DNA of 61,405 nucleotides from Acholeplasmataceae bacterium (GCA_007692425.1 RECG01000007.1:1-61405); one strand, 5' to 3'. Positions 25,795 through 35,825 are shown, counted from the stretch's first letter. The notes: a model not told the origin generated them from the letters alone. Numbers and translations are program-made.

Positions 25795-26706
25795 TCAGAT
25801 CCTTTCTTCTTTCTTGAATTTTCTACTATCCAACCGCATCTCGTTGATGATGGCGGGAATGAGATCGATATCCGCTTGGAAATCTTTGAGCGACTGGTCG
25901 TTGACCGCCTTGTTCAAAGGCAGTTCGAGATAGTCCTTGCGGTCGTTGACACCGACGTGAAGTTCGTTGTCATGAAAATAAAACATGATTTGACCACGGT
26001 GCATGGCTTCAAGTTCGCCGAATTTCTCGATAATGCGCGGCGTCAGGTGGTAAAAGGCATACTCCTTGCTGGATGCGAAGATGGCGAACTTCTTGTTGAA
26101 GACGATGCTTTCAGTGTCGATTTTCTCGAGTCCGCGCGTTTGCATGTGGAAGCCACGGCCTTGTGAGAGTTTCAAGGTGCCTTCAAAGGCGCGTTCGAAC
26201 TTGTAGATATACCAGCGTCCTTTGAAGTACGTCTGATAGGTGACGGTGCGGTTGCCTTTCGAATCCCGCCTTTCGACCCTTTCTTTCATTTCGACATCAG
26301 CGACTTCGAAATCAACCTCCTTGTAACGACCTGAGATGTAATCTTCACCACGGTAGCGGTCCGGTCGTTTGACCATGCCGGTCTGCACGATGGTTTGCAT
26401 CGGAATCGAGCCATGGTGGGCATACACCACATTGTCAAACATGTCACGAAGGACCAGTTGAATGAATTCACCTTTGATCAACTGTTTGAAGGTCTTGACA
26501 TGGACCTGTGCCCGGCCGAACATGACCAGTGCGACCACACCGAGCACGATGGCGATGACCAGCACCCAGTTGAATTCAGTCGCCAGATAGGCAAGCAACA
26601 CAAGGATGCCGCCGGCCAGGAATAACACACCGGATGTCAATTCTTTCTTGTACGTGCCATGAAGTCTCTTTCGATTGTCTTCAATGGCAAGCATCTTGTC
26701 GTTCAC
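25795..26706 (-). CDS. DUF3137 membrane protein
   Basis: This 303-residue protein has two adjacent N-terminal membrane segments (about residues 25-43 and 47-66) followed by a soluble domain (about 75-290) that fits DUF3137, a family often paired with lemA. It starts at a GTG 7 bases after GAGG. Its function is unknown. A promoter lies inside the 3' end of metK. Confidence 0.8.
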   Translation of the reverse strand: MNDKMLAIEDNRKRLHGTYKKELTSGVLFLAGGILVLLAYLATEFNWVLVIAIVLGVVALVMFGRAQVHVKTFKQLIKGEFIQLVLRDMFDNVVYAHHGSIPMQTIVQTGMVKRPDRYRGEDYISGRYKEVDFEVADVEMKERVERRDSKGNRTVTYQTYFKGRWYIYKFERAFEGTLKLSQGRGFHMQTRGLEKIDTESIVFNKKFAIFASSKEYAFYHLTPRIIEKFGELEAMHRGQIMFYFHDNELHVGVNDRKDYLELPLNKAVNDQSLKDFQADIDLIPAIINEMRLDSRKFKKEERI

Positions 26707-26735
26707 ATCATCACCTCGTTTTCACGCTTAGATTC

Positions 26736-26764
26736 ATTTTATCGTAATTGCTTGAATAATTCAA
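26736..26764 (-). promoter_or_regulatory. Promoter of the DUF3137-lemA operon
   Basis: On the minus strand TTGAAT (26759-26764) and TAAAAT (26736-26741) are 17 bases apart. Almost all of this promoter is inside the last codons of metK. Confidence 0.6.
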
Positions 26765-27890
26765 TCTTATCCAGTCGTTCCCAGGAAAAATCGTCATCGT
26801 CACGGCCGAAATGGCCATAGGCGGCTGTTTTAGCGAAAATGGGCCGGTTCAGCTCCAAGGTGCGGATGATGCCCTGGGGACGTAAGTCGAAATGTTTGTC
26901 AACGGTTTCATAAATGCGTTCAAGCGGTACTTTTGCCGTTCCAAAGGTGTTAATGTTGAAACTGACCGGAAGGGCGATGCCGATGGCATAGGCAATCTGG
27001 ATTTCACAGCGGTCGGCAATGCCTGAAGCCACAATGTTCTTGGCCAGATAACGGGCCATGTAGGCCGCGCTGCGGTCAACCTTGGTCGCATCCTTCCCAG
27101 AAAAGGCACCCCCGCCGTGACGGGCATGACCGCCATAGGTGTCCACGATGATCTTACGACCGGTGATACCGGCATCGCCATTGGGTCCGCCAATCACGAA
27201 ACGTCCGGTCGGATTGATCTGATACACGGTCTGGCTCGTCTCATAATCTTTGAGAACCGGAGACAGCACATGTGTGTGCATCAGTTGTTGCAAATCATCC
27301 TGGGTGATGTCCGGATCATGCTGGGTCGAGAGCACCACCGTATGGATGTACGCCGGTCTGTCGGCGTCATCATATGCGACTGTCACCTGGGTCTTGCCAT
27401 CGGGACGAAGTCCTTTGACAATGCCCTGTTTGCGGACATGGGCCAATCTTTCCGCCAAACGATGGGCGAGATGAATCGGCAATGGCATGAATGTTTCAGT
27501 CTCGTTGATGGCATAACCGAACATCATGCCCTGGTCCCCGGCACCGATGTCATGCTTGGTCGGGCTTTTGTCGACACCGATGGCGATATCGGGTGACTGG
27601 GGCTTGATCTTGAGCGCGATGTCAACTGTGTCGTACGCATAACCGAGAGCTTCATCGGTATAACCGATGTCTTTGATGGCGGCTCTGGCAATCTGCTCGT
27701 AATCAATGTCTGCTGTCGTCGACACTTCACCGAAAAGCAAGGCATAGTTCGTGGTGACGGCGGTCTCGACCGCGACACGTGCTTTAGGGTCTTGGGCCAG
27801 GCAGGCATCCAGGATGGCATCCGAAATGCGGTCTGCGACTTTGTCCGGATGTCCCTCGGTCACCGATTCACTGCTGAATAATTTGATCAT
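26739..27890 (-). CDS. metK: S-adenosylmethionine synthetase
   Basis: This 383-residue enzyme makes SAM from methionine and ATP. Family motifs are clear: the N-terminal [13 protein letters not shown], the signature [12 protein letters not shown] and the loop [20 protein letters not shown]. The start at 27890 follows AGGAGG by six bases. A longer in-frame version would extend through the riboswitch and terminator and is not real. Expression should be controlled by the S-box leader upstream. Confidence 0.97.
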   Translation of the reverse strand: MIKLFSSESVTEGHPDKVADRISDAILDACLAQDPKARVAVETAVTTNYALLFGEVSTTADIDYEQIARAAIKDIGYTDEALGYAYDTVDIALKIKPQSPDIAIGVDKSPTKHDIGAGDQGMMFGYAINETETFMPLPIHLAHRLAERLAHVRKQGIVKGLRPDGKTQVTVAYDDADRPAYIHTVVLSTQHDPDITQDDLQQLMHTHVLSPVLKDYETSQTVYQINPTGRFVIGGPNGDAGITGRKIIVDTYGGHARHGGGAFSGKDATKVDRSAAYMARYLAKNIVASGIADRCEIQIAYAIGIALPVSFNINTFGTAKVPLERIYETVDKHFDLRPQGIIRTLELNRPIFAKTAAYGHFGRDDDDFSWERLDKIELFKQLR

Positions 27891-27909
27891 GTCTTTATCC
27901 TCCTGTTTG

Positions 27910-27937
27910 AAAAAAAGAGCGCTTTTCAGGAAAGCGC
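27910..27937 (-). terminator. S-box expression platform terminator
   Basis: On the minus strand GCGCTTT/AAAGCGC with loop CCTGA is followed by TCTTTTTTT, just upstream of the metK ribosome binding site. It should form when the aptamer binds SAM. Confidence 0.85.
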
Positions 27938-27951
27938 GTTTCATCGTTTTC

Positions 27952-28045
27952 CTTATTGATGGGCCGATCGCCCCTCGTGACAAGCACCTAATCCAATAGG
28001 TTGCTGCTGCTTCGTCGGTCACTGGCCTCCGCAGCTCTGAATAAG
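27952..28045 (-). ncRNA. SAM-I (S-box) riboswitch of metK
   Basis: The minus-strand leader has the S-box core: P1 closed by CTTATT (28040-28045) and AATAAG (27952-27957), the CAGAGCTGCGGAGG segment, GACGAAGCAGCAGCAACC and the AGGTGCT motif. These match the conserved order of the SAM-I aptamer. SAM binding is expected to favour the terminator that follows and switch metK off. Confidence 0.92.
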
Positions 28046-28072
28046 ATCGTATGTAATTGTTAAATCTCATTC

Positions 28073-28101
28073 ATGATAACGCATTTTCCAAGTCATGTCA
28101 A
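28073..28101 (-). promoter_or_regulatory. metK promoter
   Basis: On the minus strand TTGACA (28096-28101) and TATCAT (28073-28078) are 17 bases apart. Transcription should start about 20 bases before the riboswitch aptamer. Confidence 0.8.
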
Positions 28102-28111
28102 GCGCACGTCT

Positions 28112-29419
28112 TTAGAAATTATCGTACATCTCTAAAAACTCGTCATGGAACTTCAAAAAACGCTCTTTAAGATTGTAGTCGAAATAGTTGCCCAACTCAT
28201 TTTGGAACAGTTTCAGGACGGTGCTGTGCGCCAATGGCCGTTTGTAAGGCGTGGCGACGCGCATCGTGATGTAGAGATCTGCCAGCAAGATGATTTGCGA
28301 CTCGATCTCCGACTGGATCACCAGCATGTCTTTTAAAAATTTCTCGTTGGCGGTATCCTCCATTTGGGCCCGGGCGATGTCTTCGCATTTCTGGGCCAGT
28401 TGCATGCGTTTGGCGATTTTCGAGCCCAGTTCGGTCTTCTCTTTGAGGACATCGTAGTTTTGCTCATCGAAGGTATTCATCTCATTGATCATGTTCTTGA
28501 TTTCCTGGTATCTCAGATGAATCATCGCATAACCGTTCATCTCGTCGATCCTGGTTTGCGACAACCCATAAAAGTGTGCCAGTTTCATGCTCATTTGTTG
28601 AACCTGATAGGCGTGTTTCTTATCCATCAAGGCATATGATGTCGAAAAAACGACCGAAAACAGGTCACCGACAATGTGGGTGAAATCACCTTGGACCTGA
28701 CGTCTTTTGATCAGTTCTTTTTTCCGTTCCTCCTGCATGTACTGTCCCATCGAGACGATGGCGTAGACAACAAAGTAAAAAAGGATGAAAAGCAAGGTCC
28801 TGAGCAAAATATCCGAGAATTCAGGACTTCGGATGAAGACCGGCAGGAATTCCGTAAAGGACAAACCGGCCACCAGGCCTTGCAGACTGTAGGTCCAAAT
28901 GAGATGAATGGCCGTCAACAGCGCCAGAAGACCTTGAAAACTGCTTGACAGCAGTTTGCGTTCTTGATAGAGCGAGATGACAACGACGGCGTAATACATC
29001 AAGATATAGGCGCCGGTCTCGAAATGCGGGATGCGGTAAAGACGGGCATAAATCAACACTGATGAGAAAAAGATATAGAAACCGGCGACATACATCGCGA
29101 CCATCTGCTTGGTCTTGTCTTGCGGATCCATGTTGATCAGTTTGCGCAACAACCGGTTGATGACATAGGTCAGGGGGAAGGCAATGATGGTGATGACCCA
29201 GTCCGTGACCTGTCCCTCGCTGCTGACAGAAAGGATGAACAAAAGGATGGTGTAGATGATGTTGGAGATAAAGATGATGTTCTTGATGACGACATTGCGT
29301 CGATAGAGGACGGCGACGTCATCGGTGATGTCAACACCCTGTTCAAAGCCGAAAAAACGGGCGAAAAAGCCCTTGCCGAGCTGGTTAAGGTTCAAAAGAC
29401 GGCGTTTTTTGGCTTCCAT
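28112..29419 (-). CDS. Membrane protein with degenerate HD-GYP-like domain
   Basis: This 435-residue protein has six or seven hydrophobic segments between residues 45 and 230. The C-terminal 180 residues follow the helical pattern of HD-GYP cyclic-di-GMP phosphodiesterases: LAHFYGLSQTRIDEM, then LLADLYITMRVATPYKRPL, which parallels the family's AD.fdAmts.RpYr element, and a final GNYFD...F.KF helix. The HD pair, the HDIGK motif, the paired His and GYP itself are absent, so catalysis is unlikely. It is the last gene of priA-fmt-pgpA and starts 14 bases after pgpA at an ATG with AAAGGA upstream. A sensory or scaffolding role is a guess. The domain assignment is a by-eye match. Confidence 0.6.
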   Translation of the reverse strand: MEAKKRRLLNLNQLGKGFFARFFGFEQGVDITDDVAVLYRRNVVIKNIIFISNIIYTILLFILSVSSEGQVTDWVITIIAFPLTYVINRLLRKLINMDPQDKTKQMVAMYVAGFYIFFSSVLIYARLYRIPHFETGAYILMYYAVVVISLYQERKLLSSSFQGLLALLTAIHLIWTYSLQGLVAGLSFTEFLPVFIRSPEFSDILLRTLLFILFYFVVYAIVSMGQYMQEERKKELIKRRQVQGDFTHIVGDLFSVVFSTSYALMDKKHAYQVQQMSMKLAHFYGLSQTRIDEMNGYAMIHLRYQEIKNMINEMNTFDEQNYDVLKEKTELGSKIAKRMQLAQKCEDIARAQMEDTANEKFLKDMLVIQSEIESQIILLADLYITMRVATPYKRPLAHSTVLKLFQNELGNYFDYNLKERFLKFHDEFLEMYDNF

Positions 29420-29433
29420 CAAAACATCCTTTC

Positions 29434-30015
29434 TCAGCGGTTGTTCAAATCAAAGAGCGTCATGCGCCGACCCCCGAAATCCTCGAGAGCGTCCGACTCG
29501 CTCAATACCTGGGCGACCCGTGTCGAGGCGGCGGCGGCAATGGCACCGACGATGTCGTCCATGAACGTGTGGCAGATGCCTGCTTCCTTGCCGGCATCAT
29601 TTAGTTTTTTAACAATGCCGTGCTTGTTGACGTCGATATCGCCGAAATTGGTCATGCCGATCGTGCCGTAAAGACCCGCGACATCAAGACCCATGGTTTC
29701 ATCAATGCCAAAAAGGCCGAGGTCTTCATAAATGATGTCCTGAATAGGACCTTTCAATAACTTTTCTTCAGCCAACCGGTCAATTTCAGCCGCTAATTGG
29801 ACATGATGGAAGACATCACGCAACGACAAGATTTTTTCGACGGATTCGATACAAAGTTCACGTGAGACGTTTTGCATGTAACGACTTTGTTGTGTAAAGG
29901 TGATCTCGCCGATCGCTTCAATGCTGATACCGCGTTTTTCAAGTGTCTTCTTATTAAAGTCAAACATTTCCTGGCGGGTGTAGACCAGGCGCTTTGTTTC
30001 ATTGCTGGTGCTCAT
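29434..30015 (-). CDS. pgpA: Phosphatidylglycerophosphatase A (YutG-like)
   Basis: This 193-residue protein matches the Firmicutes PgpA/YutG family: KRGISIEAIGEITFTQQ at the N-terminus, then a segment of acidic residues LGLFGIDETMGLDVAGLYG and a FMDDIVGAIAAAASTRV helix. The family removes the phosphate of phosphatidylglycerol phosphate. No membrane segment is seen. The start at 30015 is better spaced from GGAG than an ATG at 30021 that overlaps the fmt stop. Enzyme activity in this branch is inferred from family membership. Confidence 0.82.
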   Translation of the reverse strand: MSTSNETKRLVYTRQEMFDFNKKTLEKRGISIEAIGEITFTQQSRYMQNVSRELCIESVEKILSLRDVFHHVQLAAEIDRLAEEKLLKGPIQDIIYEDLGLFGIDETMGLDVAGLYGTIGMTNFGDIDVNKHGIVKKLNDAGKEAGICHTFMDDIVGAIAAAASTRVAQVLSESDALEDFGGRRMTLFDLNNR

Positions 30016-30017
30016 GT

Positions 30018-30950
30018 TCATGCTCCTTCCTTGGTCAGCATGTCGCCTGTTCGAAACAAGGTCTGACCATTGAGAAAATCGTGCGTATCCATGATGCGCC
30101 GGCCCGGAATCTGCAGCCGGGTGATGGCGACAACGCCATCCCTGGTCTTGACCAACAGTTGTTTGCGGATGTCAATCACCGTGCCTGGCGCTGCGTCGTG
30201 CTCTATTATATCATGTTTTTCAAGTCCGTATATCTTGATCCGTTGTCCGCGGATGAAGGCGAACCCGCCCGGCTCGGGCGAAAGGCCGCGCAAGCGGTTG
30301 ATCAACACTTGTGTCGGTTGTTCAAAATCAAGTCGTTCATCGTCTGGTTTGATTGTATAGGCGTAGGTCGCATCCGCTTCATTTTGTGGTTTCCGAATGT
30401 CGATGCCTTGGGCCAGATCATGAATCACGACATGTAAAAGACGCGCCCCGACCACGCTTAAACGATGCGACAGCGATGCCACATCATCGTCAGGCAGAAT
30501 CGGGACACGGGCTTGCCTGATGATATCACCGCTGTCCATGCGGGACGCCATGTGCATGATGGTGATGCCGGTTTCCTCAAGACCGTCGAAAAGCGCATGC
30601 TGGATGGGCGCTCCACCCCGATATGCCGGCAACAAGGACCCATGGACGTTGATGGCCGTGATGGGGTCGATCAAGGTATCGGGCAACATCTGTCCATACG
30701 CCGCCGTCACAATCAGATCGGGTTTGACGGCCAGGACAGGCTCATGATTTTTTTTAAGACTGGCAGGCTGAAAGAGCGGCAATCCCTTTTGCAGGGCCAG
30801 CGTCTTGACAGCTGACGGCATCAAGGTCTGTTTGCGGCCGACCGGCTTGTCAGGCTGTGTCACCACAAGGCTGACCTGATGGTCGTGGGTCAGCAAATGA
30901 TGCAGGATTTCAGCAGCGAAGGGCGGTGTGCCCATGAAAACGATGTTCAT
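30018..30950 (-). CDS. fmt: Methionyl-tRNA formyltransferase
   Basis: This 310-residue enzyme formylates Met-tRNA-fMet for initiation. It has VFMGTPPFA, VTAAYGQMLP, NVHGSLLPAYRGGAPIQ and the MDSGDI motif of the catalytic domain, and a C-terminal tRNA-binding domain from about residue 205. The start at 30950 follows AGGTGAT. It lies nine bases after priA and overlaps the 5' end of the pgpA region, so the genes are one operon. Confidence 0.96.
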   Translation of the reverse strand: MNIVFMGTPPFAAEILHHLLTHDHQVSLVVTQPDKPVGRKQTLMPSAVKTLALQKGLPLFQPASLKKNHEPVLAVKPDLIVTAAYGQMLPDTLIDPITAINVHGSLLPAYRGGAPIQHALFDGLEETGITIMHMASRMDSGDIIRQARVPILPDDDVASLSHRLSVVGARLLHVVIHDLAQGIDIRKPQNEADATYAYTIKPDDERLDFEQPTQVLINRLRGLSPEPGGFAFIRGQRIKIYGLEKHDIIEHDAAPGTVIDIRKQLLVKTRDGVVAITRLQIPGRRIMDTHDFLNGQTLFRTGDMLTKEGA

Positions 30951-30959
30951 TTTTATCAC

Positions 30960-33272
30960 CTACACAAGATCAAGATCGGGATGATAGCGGACGCGGACGT
31001 GTTGATCATCAAGCGTCTCCAGGATATCAAACAGTGCCTGTTTGTCGATGGTGTCATATTTGAGGGTGACCAAAAAGCGGTATCGGTCACGAAGTTTAGG
31101 TAAAATGGCGGGTGCGGGACCGAGCACGTCATGGCCCTCGATGGCAAGCATCTTCTTCAGTTGATAGGCATGTTGATAGGTTTTCAGATAACCTTCGCCT
31201 TCAAACAGGATATGGGCGATGTTGACAAATGGTGGATAGCCAGCCTGCCTTCGTTTGACAATGGTATCCGCATAAAAGGCATCATAACCTTCGATGACAT
31301 GGCGGATGGCATGATGATCGAGCTCATAGCCTTGGATGACGGCTTCGCCGGGAAAGAACCGGCCGGATCGACCGGTCATTTGTGCAAACAACACATAAGC
31401 ATCTTCATCAGCGCGGTAGGACGGCACCCTGAAAGACATGTCCGCCATCAGGACCACCGACAAGGTCACTTTGGGAAAGTCGAGTCCTTTGGCCACCATC
31501 TGGGTGCCGATCAGGATATCGGCATGCTCGCTTTTGAAAGCCTGCCAGAGACGTTCATGTGCGCCTTTGGTCGTCGTCATGTCCTTGTCCATACGCATGA
31601 TTCTGGCTTCTGGTAGCAGTTGATTCAAGGCTTTTTCGACATACTCGATGCCGATACCGACTGGTTTGACAGCCTGGCTTTCGCAGGATGTGCATGCTTG
31701 TACATCAGGTTGTTCGTGACCACAATATGTGCATTTCAAATGTGCTTTGTCGTGATAGTAGGTCAGCGCGATGTCACAGGATGGACAAGTCGGCACGTGA
31801 CCGCATTGACGACAAAGCAGATAAGGGGCGTAACCTTTCCGGTTATAAAGCAGGATGGTCTGTTCCTTGCGGGCCAGCCTGTCCTTGATTTTGTCAATCA
31901 GCAATCGCGAGAAGATCGAAGTGTGTCCGGCTTCCAGTTCTGCTTTCATGTCGACCAGGATGATGGCCGGTAAAGACAGTCCTGAAGGACGATGGCGCAA
32001 AACCAACAGATGATCAGTCCCTTGTCTGGCCTGATGCATGCTTTCAATGCTTGGCGTGGCACTGCCTCTCAAGAGCGGAACGTCATGATAACGGGCCCGG
32101 ATGTCCGCGATGACCCTTGCATCGTACCAGACGCCGCCACGTTGGACATAGGCGTCATCGTGTTCTTCATCGATGATGACAAGACCCAGCGATGACAGTG
32201 GCAGAAACACGGCACTTCTGGTACCAAGGACGATATTGGCATGCTGGTTGACAATCATGCGGTATTGGTCGGTGCGTTCACCGGTTGACAAGCCGCTGTG
32301 AAAGATGGCCACTTTGGTAAAACGGGCTTTGAGACGTTGCGCCATGGGCGCGATCTGGGCGATTTCAGGCACCATGATCAAGACTTGCCGGCCTTGTTTG
32401 ATGACCGCTTCGATGAGATCAAGATAGACTTCGGTCTTGCCTGAACCGGTCACGCCATATAAGAGATGTGTCTGATGGTTTGTTTTAGACAAGACGGCAC
32501 GGACCGCTTGTTGTTGTTCGTCATTGAGCGTGACTTGTTTATCCGTCTTGTCAAAGACATGAACGGGTTCACGAAAGACATCGTGCTCGGATGGCATCAG
32601 GACATCATGCTTGACGAGCGTGTTGATCGTACTTGGCGAGATGCCGTTTTCCAGCAACGCTTTCCGGCTGATGATCGCGTCAGGTTCGAATAAATCCACG
32701 ACATGTAAATAGCGGTCAATCCTGGCATAACGGTGCTGTGTATTGAATCGATAAGTGGTTTCGACCTTGCGGGTCGCTTTTTCTTTGATGACCGTCTCGA
32801 TGGTGACAACGCCTTTGTCGGCCAGGCGTTTGATGCGTCCGGCATGGACCTGGTCGCTTTTTTTCAGTCGCCAACGTTGATTCCGGTTGAAAAAAGGCAA
32901 TAAGTCGTCATCTGCTTCCTCCGGCTTGACCAGACGGACTTCCTTGGCATATTTGACCAGCAGTTCCTGAGGTAGGACCGTCTCGATGGCACTGCTATGC
33001 AAGGTCGGTCTTGTGGCGCGCAAGGCATCGACCATGATGAAACTTTCCTCGTTGAGGGTCGGGACGACATCAAGGACATCCTCGATCTCACGGGTGGCAG
33101 CCTGGCTTTCCGACATGGTTTCGATGACAAAACCAAGTCTTCGTTGTTCGCCAAAGGGGACGATGACACGCATGCCGCGTTCTAAAAAACCCGCGAAACG
33201 CGGTGGAATCTGATAATCAAAACAGGTATTGACATGTTGATGTTTGATGTCAACAACGACACGTGCGTACAT
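30960..33272 (-). CDS. priA: Primosomal protein N' (replication restart helicase PriA)
   Basis: This 770-residue 3'-5' helicase loads the primosome at stalled forks. Visible parts are the N-terminal 3'-end-binding domain, a GVTGSGKTEVYL Walker A, IIDEEHDDAY Walker B, GSATPS motif III, a zinc-binding stretch with CRQCGHVPTCPSCD and CTYCG...CTSC, and GTQMVAKGLDFP plus QMTGRSGR. The start has TAGGTGA upstream. It heads priA-fmt-pgpA-(HD-GYP-like) with a promoter next to the rbfA terminator. Confidence 0.96.
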   Translation of the reverse strand: MYARVVVDIKHQHVNTCFDYQIPPRFAGFLERGMRVIVPFGEQRRLGFVIETMSESQAATREIEDVLDVVPTLNEESFIMVDALRATRPTLHSSAIETVLPQELLVKYAKEVRLVKPEEADDDLLPFFNRNQRWRLKKSDQVHAGRIKRLADKGVVTIETVIKEKATRKVETTYRFNTQHRYARIDRYLHVVDLFEPDAIISRKALLENGISPSTINTLVKHDVLMPSEHDVFREPVHVFDKTDKQVTLNDEQQQAVRAVLSKTNHQTHLLYGVTGSGKTEVYLDLIEAVIKQGRQVLIMVPEIAQIAPMAQRLKARFTKVAIFHSGLSTGERTDQYRMIVNQHANIVLGTRSAVFLPLSSLGLVIIDEEHDDAYVQRGGVWYDARVIADIRARYHDVPLLRGSATPSIESMHQARQGTDHLLVLRHRPSGLSLPAIILVDMKAELEAGHTSIFSRLLIDKIKDRLARKEQTILLYNRKGYAPYLLCRQCGHVPTCPSCDIALTYYHDKAHLKCTYCGHEQPDVQACTSCESQAVKPVGIGIEYVEKALNQLLPEARIMRMDKDMTTTKGAHERLWQAFKSEHADILIGTQMVAKGLDFPKVTLSVVLMADMSFRVPSYRADEDAYVLFAQMTGRSGRFFPGEAVIQGYELDHHAIRHVIEGYDAFYADTIVKRRQAGYPPFVNIAHILFEGEGYLKTYQHAYQLKKMLAIEGHDVLGPAPAILPKLRDRYRFLVTLKYDTIDKQALFDILETLDDQHVRVRYHPDLDLV

Positions 33273-33288
33273 GGCTTCACCTACCTTT

Positions 33289-33294
33289 ATTATA
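33289..33294 (-). promoter_or_regulatory. priA extended -10 element
   Basis: TGG-TATAAT on the minus strand lies 17 bases before the ATG, giving a leader of about 10 bases that holds only the ribosome binding site. The -35 position falls in the T run of the rbfA terminator (TTACTT, 18 bases away). Confidence 0.55.
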
Positions 33295-33307
33295 CCACCA
33301 CGATAAG

Positions 33308-33331
33308 AAAAAAAGTAACCGAAGTTACTTT
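33308..33331 (-). terminator. Terminator of the rimP-rbfA operon
   Basis: On the minus strand AAAGTAAC/GTTACTTT with a UUCG tetraloop is followed by a T run. It contains the rbfA stop codon. Confidence 0.9.
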
Positions 33332-33666
33332 AATGTCTTGAGAATCTTGTCGATGTGATTCCCATACGCGAGCGCTTCATCAAACTTGAAGATCAGTTCT
33401 GGAATGCGTCGGATGTTCTTGATTTTCTTGGCCAGTTCCATACGGATGGTGGCCTTGCTGTCATCAATGCTTTTCTTGGCGCGCTCGAGCACGCTCGGAT
33501 CGTCACTCAGGATGGTGTAATAAATGGTTGCAAACGTCTGGTCTTTGGAGACTTTGACTTCAGTCAGATTGATGTAACCGAAACTTTTGTCCTTGACCTC
33601 TTGGTTGACGATCGATGCAAGTTCACGTTGAATGAGACTTGCCAGACGATCGACTGTGATTGACAT
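33325..33666 (-). CDS. rbfA: 30S ribosome-binding factor A
   Basis: This 113-residue protein matches RbfA, a KH-fold factor in 16S rRNA maturation: RLASLIQRELASIVNQEVKD, then VTEVKVSKDQTFATIYYT-like strands and RRIPELIFKFDEAL. The start at 33666 follows GGAGG by nine bases and lies just after the infB stop. It is the last gene of the rimP-nusA operon. Confidence 0.95.
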   Translation of the reverse strand: MSITVDRLASLIQRELASIVNQEVKDKSFGYINLTEVKVSKDQTFATIYYTILSDDPSVLERAKKSIDDSKATIRMELAKKIKNIRRIPELIFKFDEALAYGNHIDKILKTLK

Positions 33667-33667
33667 G

Positions 33668-35530
33668 TCAATCAACCTCCACTTCTTTCATTTGTGATGC
33701 TTCGATGATGTCGCCGATCTTGATGTCATTGTAATTGGCGATTGAAAGTCCGCACTCAAATCCTGATTTGACTTCCTTGGCATCATCTTTGAAACGTTTG
33801 AGCGAAGCCAGTTTGCCTTCGTAAACGACAACCCCTTCACGCAAGACACGCACCAGCGCATCACGCTTGACGACACCGTCGGTGACATAACAACCGGCAA
33901 TCGTACCGATTTTGGAAACCTTGAACAGATCGCGCACTTCGGCTTGACCGGTGACGATTTCTTCGAAGGTCGGTTCGAGCATGCCCTTGAGGGCGGCTTC
34001 GATGTCTTCGGAGACGCGGTAAATGATGTTGTATAAACGGATTTCGACACCTTCGGTATCAGCGAATTGTTTGACGGCTGAGGTCGGACGGACGTTGAAA
34101 CCGATGATGATGGCTGACGATGCGCTGGCCAGGGTCACGTCATTTTCAGTAATGGCGCCGACACTGGAGCGGACCACGTTGACATGGAATCCGGCGATGT
34201 CAATTTTCTCCAGCATGCCCCGCAGTGCTTCAATCGATCCTTGCACGTCGCCTTTGATGATGATGTTCAGTTCCTTTTCTGAACTTTCCATGTCACCAAA
34301 CATGCGGTCGAGTGATGCTTTCTTGACACTTTTGTTTTCACCTTCGCGCTGCCTGCTTTGGCGTTCAAGGGCGATCTGACGGGTGACTTTCTCATCTTCA
34401 AACGCCATGAAAACATCACCGGCCTGGGGCACTTCATTGAGTCCGGTGACTTCGACCGGTTGCGAGGGTTTGGCTTCGGTATAACGTTTCTTGAGGTCGT
34501 CGTTCATGGTGCGGACCTTGCCATAGGTGTTGCCGATGACGATGAAATCACCGGTTTTGAGTGTGCCGGTCTCGACGATCAGCGTGGCAACCGGGCCACG
34601 ACCTTTATCGAGGCTTGCCTCAATGACGGTCCCTTTGGCCAAACGGTTGGGGTTGGCTTTGAATTCATCAATGTCGGCAAGCAGCTGGATGACATCAAGC
34701 AGTTCTTCGATGCCCTGGTTTTTCAGTGCCGAGATCGGCACAAAGGGTGTCTTGCCACCCCATGCTTCCGGAATCAGTTCTTTTTCTGACAATTCGGTCA
34801 TGACACGTTCAGGGTTTGAACCGACTTTGTCAATCTTGTTGATGGCGACAATGATCGGCACTTTGGCAGCCTTGGCATGGTCAAGTGCTTCCAATGTTTG
34901 TGGCATGACGCCATCATCGGCAGCCACGACCAAGATGCAAATATCGGTCACTTTGGCGCCACGGGCACGCATTTCTGTAAAGGCGGCATGTCCGGGGGTG
35001 TCAATGAACGTGATGGGCTGATCATTCCTGATGACCTGGTAGGCACCGATGTGCTGGGTGATGCCACCTGCTTCGCCTTCGACGACTCGTGATTGACGGA
35101 TGGTATCAAGCAAGGTGGTCTTGCCATGGTCGACATGACCCATGACGGTGACGATTGGGGGCCGTTTGACCAAATCGGTCGGATCATCCTCGATTTCCAT
35201 CTCATCATAACGGGTGACATCCGTAATGACCTCATCCTGGACCTCATATCCCTCTTCAAGGGCGATGACCTCGATGGTGTCGCGGTCGATAATCTGGTTG
35301 ATGCTTGTCATCAGACCGAGCTGCATCAGTTTCTTGATCATGCCGGCATTGGTCAGACCGAACGCTTCCGCCACCTGGGCGACGTTCATGTCAGGCTTAT
35401 AGATAAAAATACGTTCACCTTGTTTCTTGGTTTCCCGGCGAGGCACGTTTGAACGACGTTGTGAGCCAGATTGGCGTTGAGCGCCGGATTTAGGTTTTCG
35501 ATAATGCTTTTTTCTTTGGTATGTAGGCAT
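33668..35530 (-). CDS. infB: Translation initiation factor IF-2
   Basis: This 620-residue GTPase positions initiator tRNA on the ribosome. It has a short basic N-terminus, one IF2_N domain (about 40-95), G1 GHVDHGKT (131-138), DTPGH, NKID and the C-terminal IF2 C1/C2 domains. The short N-terminus is typical of reduced Bacillota genomes. The start follows AAAAGGAAGTG. The ylxQ gene ends four bases upstream. Confidence 0.96.
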   Translation of the reverse strand: MPTYQRKKHYRKPKSGAQRQSGSQRRSNVPRRETKKQGERIFIYKPDMNVAQVAEAFGLTNAGMIKKLMQLGLMTSINQIIDRDTIEVIALEEGYEVQDEVITDVTRYDEMEIEDDPTDLVKRPPIVTVMGHVDHGKTTLLDTIRQSRVVEGEAGGITQHIGAYQVIRNDQPITFIDTPGHAAFTEMRARGAKVTDICILVVAADDGVMPQTLEALDHAKAAKVPIIVAINKIDKVGSNPERVMTELSEKELIPEAWGGKTPFVPISALKNQGIEELLDVIQLLADIDEFKANPNRLAKGTVIEASLDKGRGPVATLIVETGTLKTGDFIVIGNTYGKVRTMNDDLKKRYTEAKPSQPVEVTGLNEVPQAGDVFMAFEDEKVTRQIALERQSRQREGENKSVKKASLDRMFGDMESSEKELNIIIKGDVQGSIEALRGMLEKIDIAGFHVNVVRSSVGAITENDVTLASASSAIIIGFNVRPTSAVKQFADTEGVEIRLYNIIYRVSEDIEAALKGMLEPTFEEIVTGQAEVRDLFKVSKIGTIAGCYVTDGVVKRDALVRVLREGVVVYEGKLASLKRFKDDAKEVKSGFECGLSIANYNDIKIGDIIEASQMKEVEVD

Positions 35531-35534
35531 GCAA

Positions 35535-35825
35535 TCACTTCCTTTTCGGCTGCATCAAGAGGTTGGCAAACCCTTGATCGGTCACACCGATCACCTTGAT
35601 GTCATGCCTGCCTGTGGCATGAGACAGTTCGCCTGCTGAATAGTGCTCCAACACGTCGACCTGATAATGTCTTGCCTTGTCATGAATATTTTTTTTGGTC
35701 GGTCCCGAAGCATCGCTTGCCAGCAATATCAAAGACAAGCGGCCTTTTCTCAGGGCGAGCAGGGTCGACGCCGTGCCGATGACAAGTTTGCGGGCACGGG
35801 CGGCCAATCCGATATTATTGGTCAT
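35535..35825 (-). CDS. ylxQ: L7Ae-like RNA-binding protein YlxQ
   Basis: This 96-residue protein has the L7Ae/L30e/S12e fold pattern: [53 protein letters not shown]. YlxQ proteins bind K-turn-like RNA, but a cellular role is not established. It overlaps ylxR by 11 bases and precedes infB. Confidence 0.88.
   Translation of the reverse strand: MTNNIGLAARARKLVIGTASTLLALRKGRLSLILLASDASGPTKKNIHDKARHYQVDVLEHYSAGELSHATGRHDIKVIGVTDQGFANLLMQPKRK

Noticed and set aside
27891-28070. N-terminal extension of metK by 60 codons
   Set aside because: The region is the SAM-I riboswitch and terminator, and the MetK family match begins at 27890.
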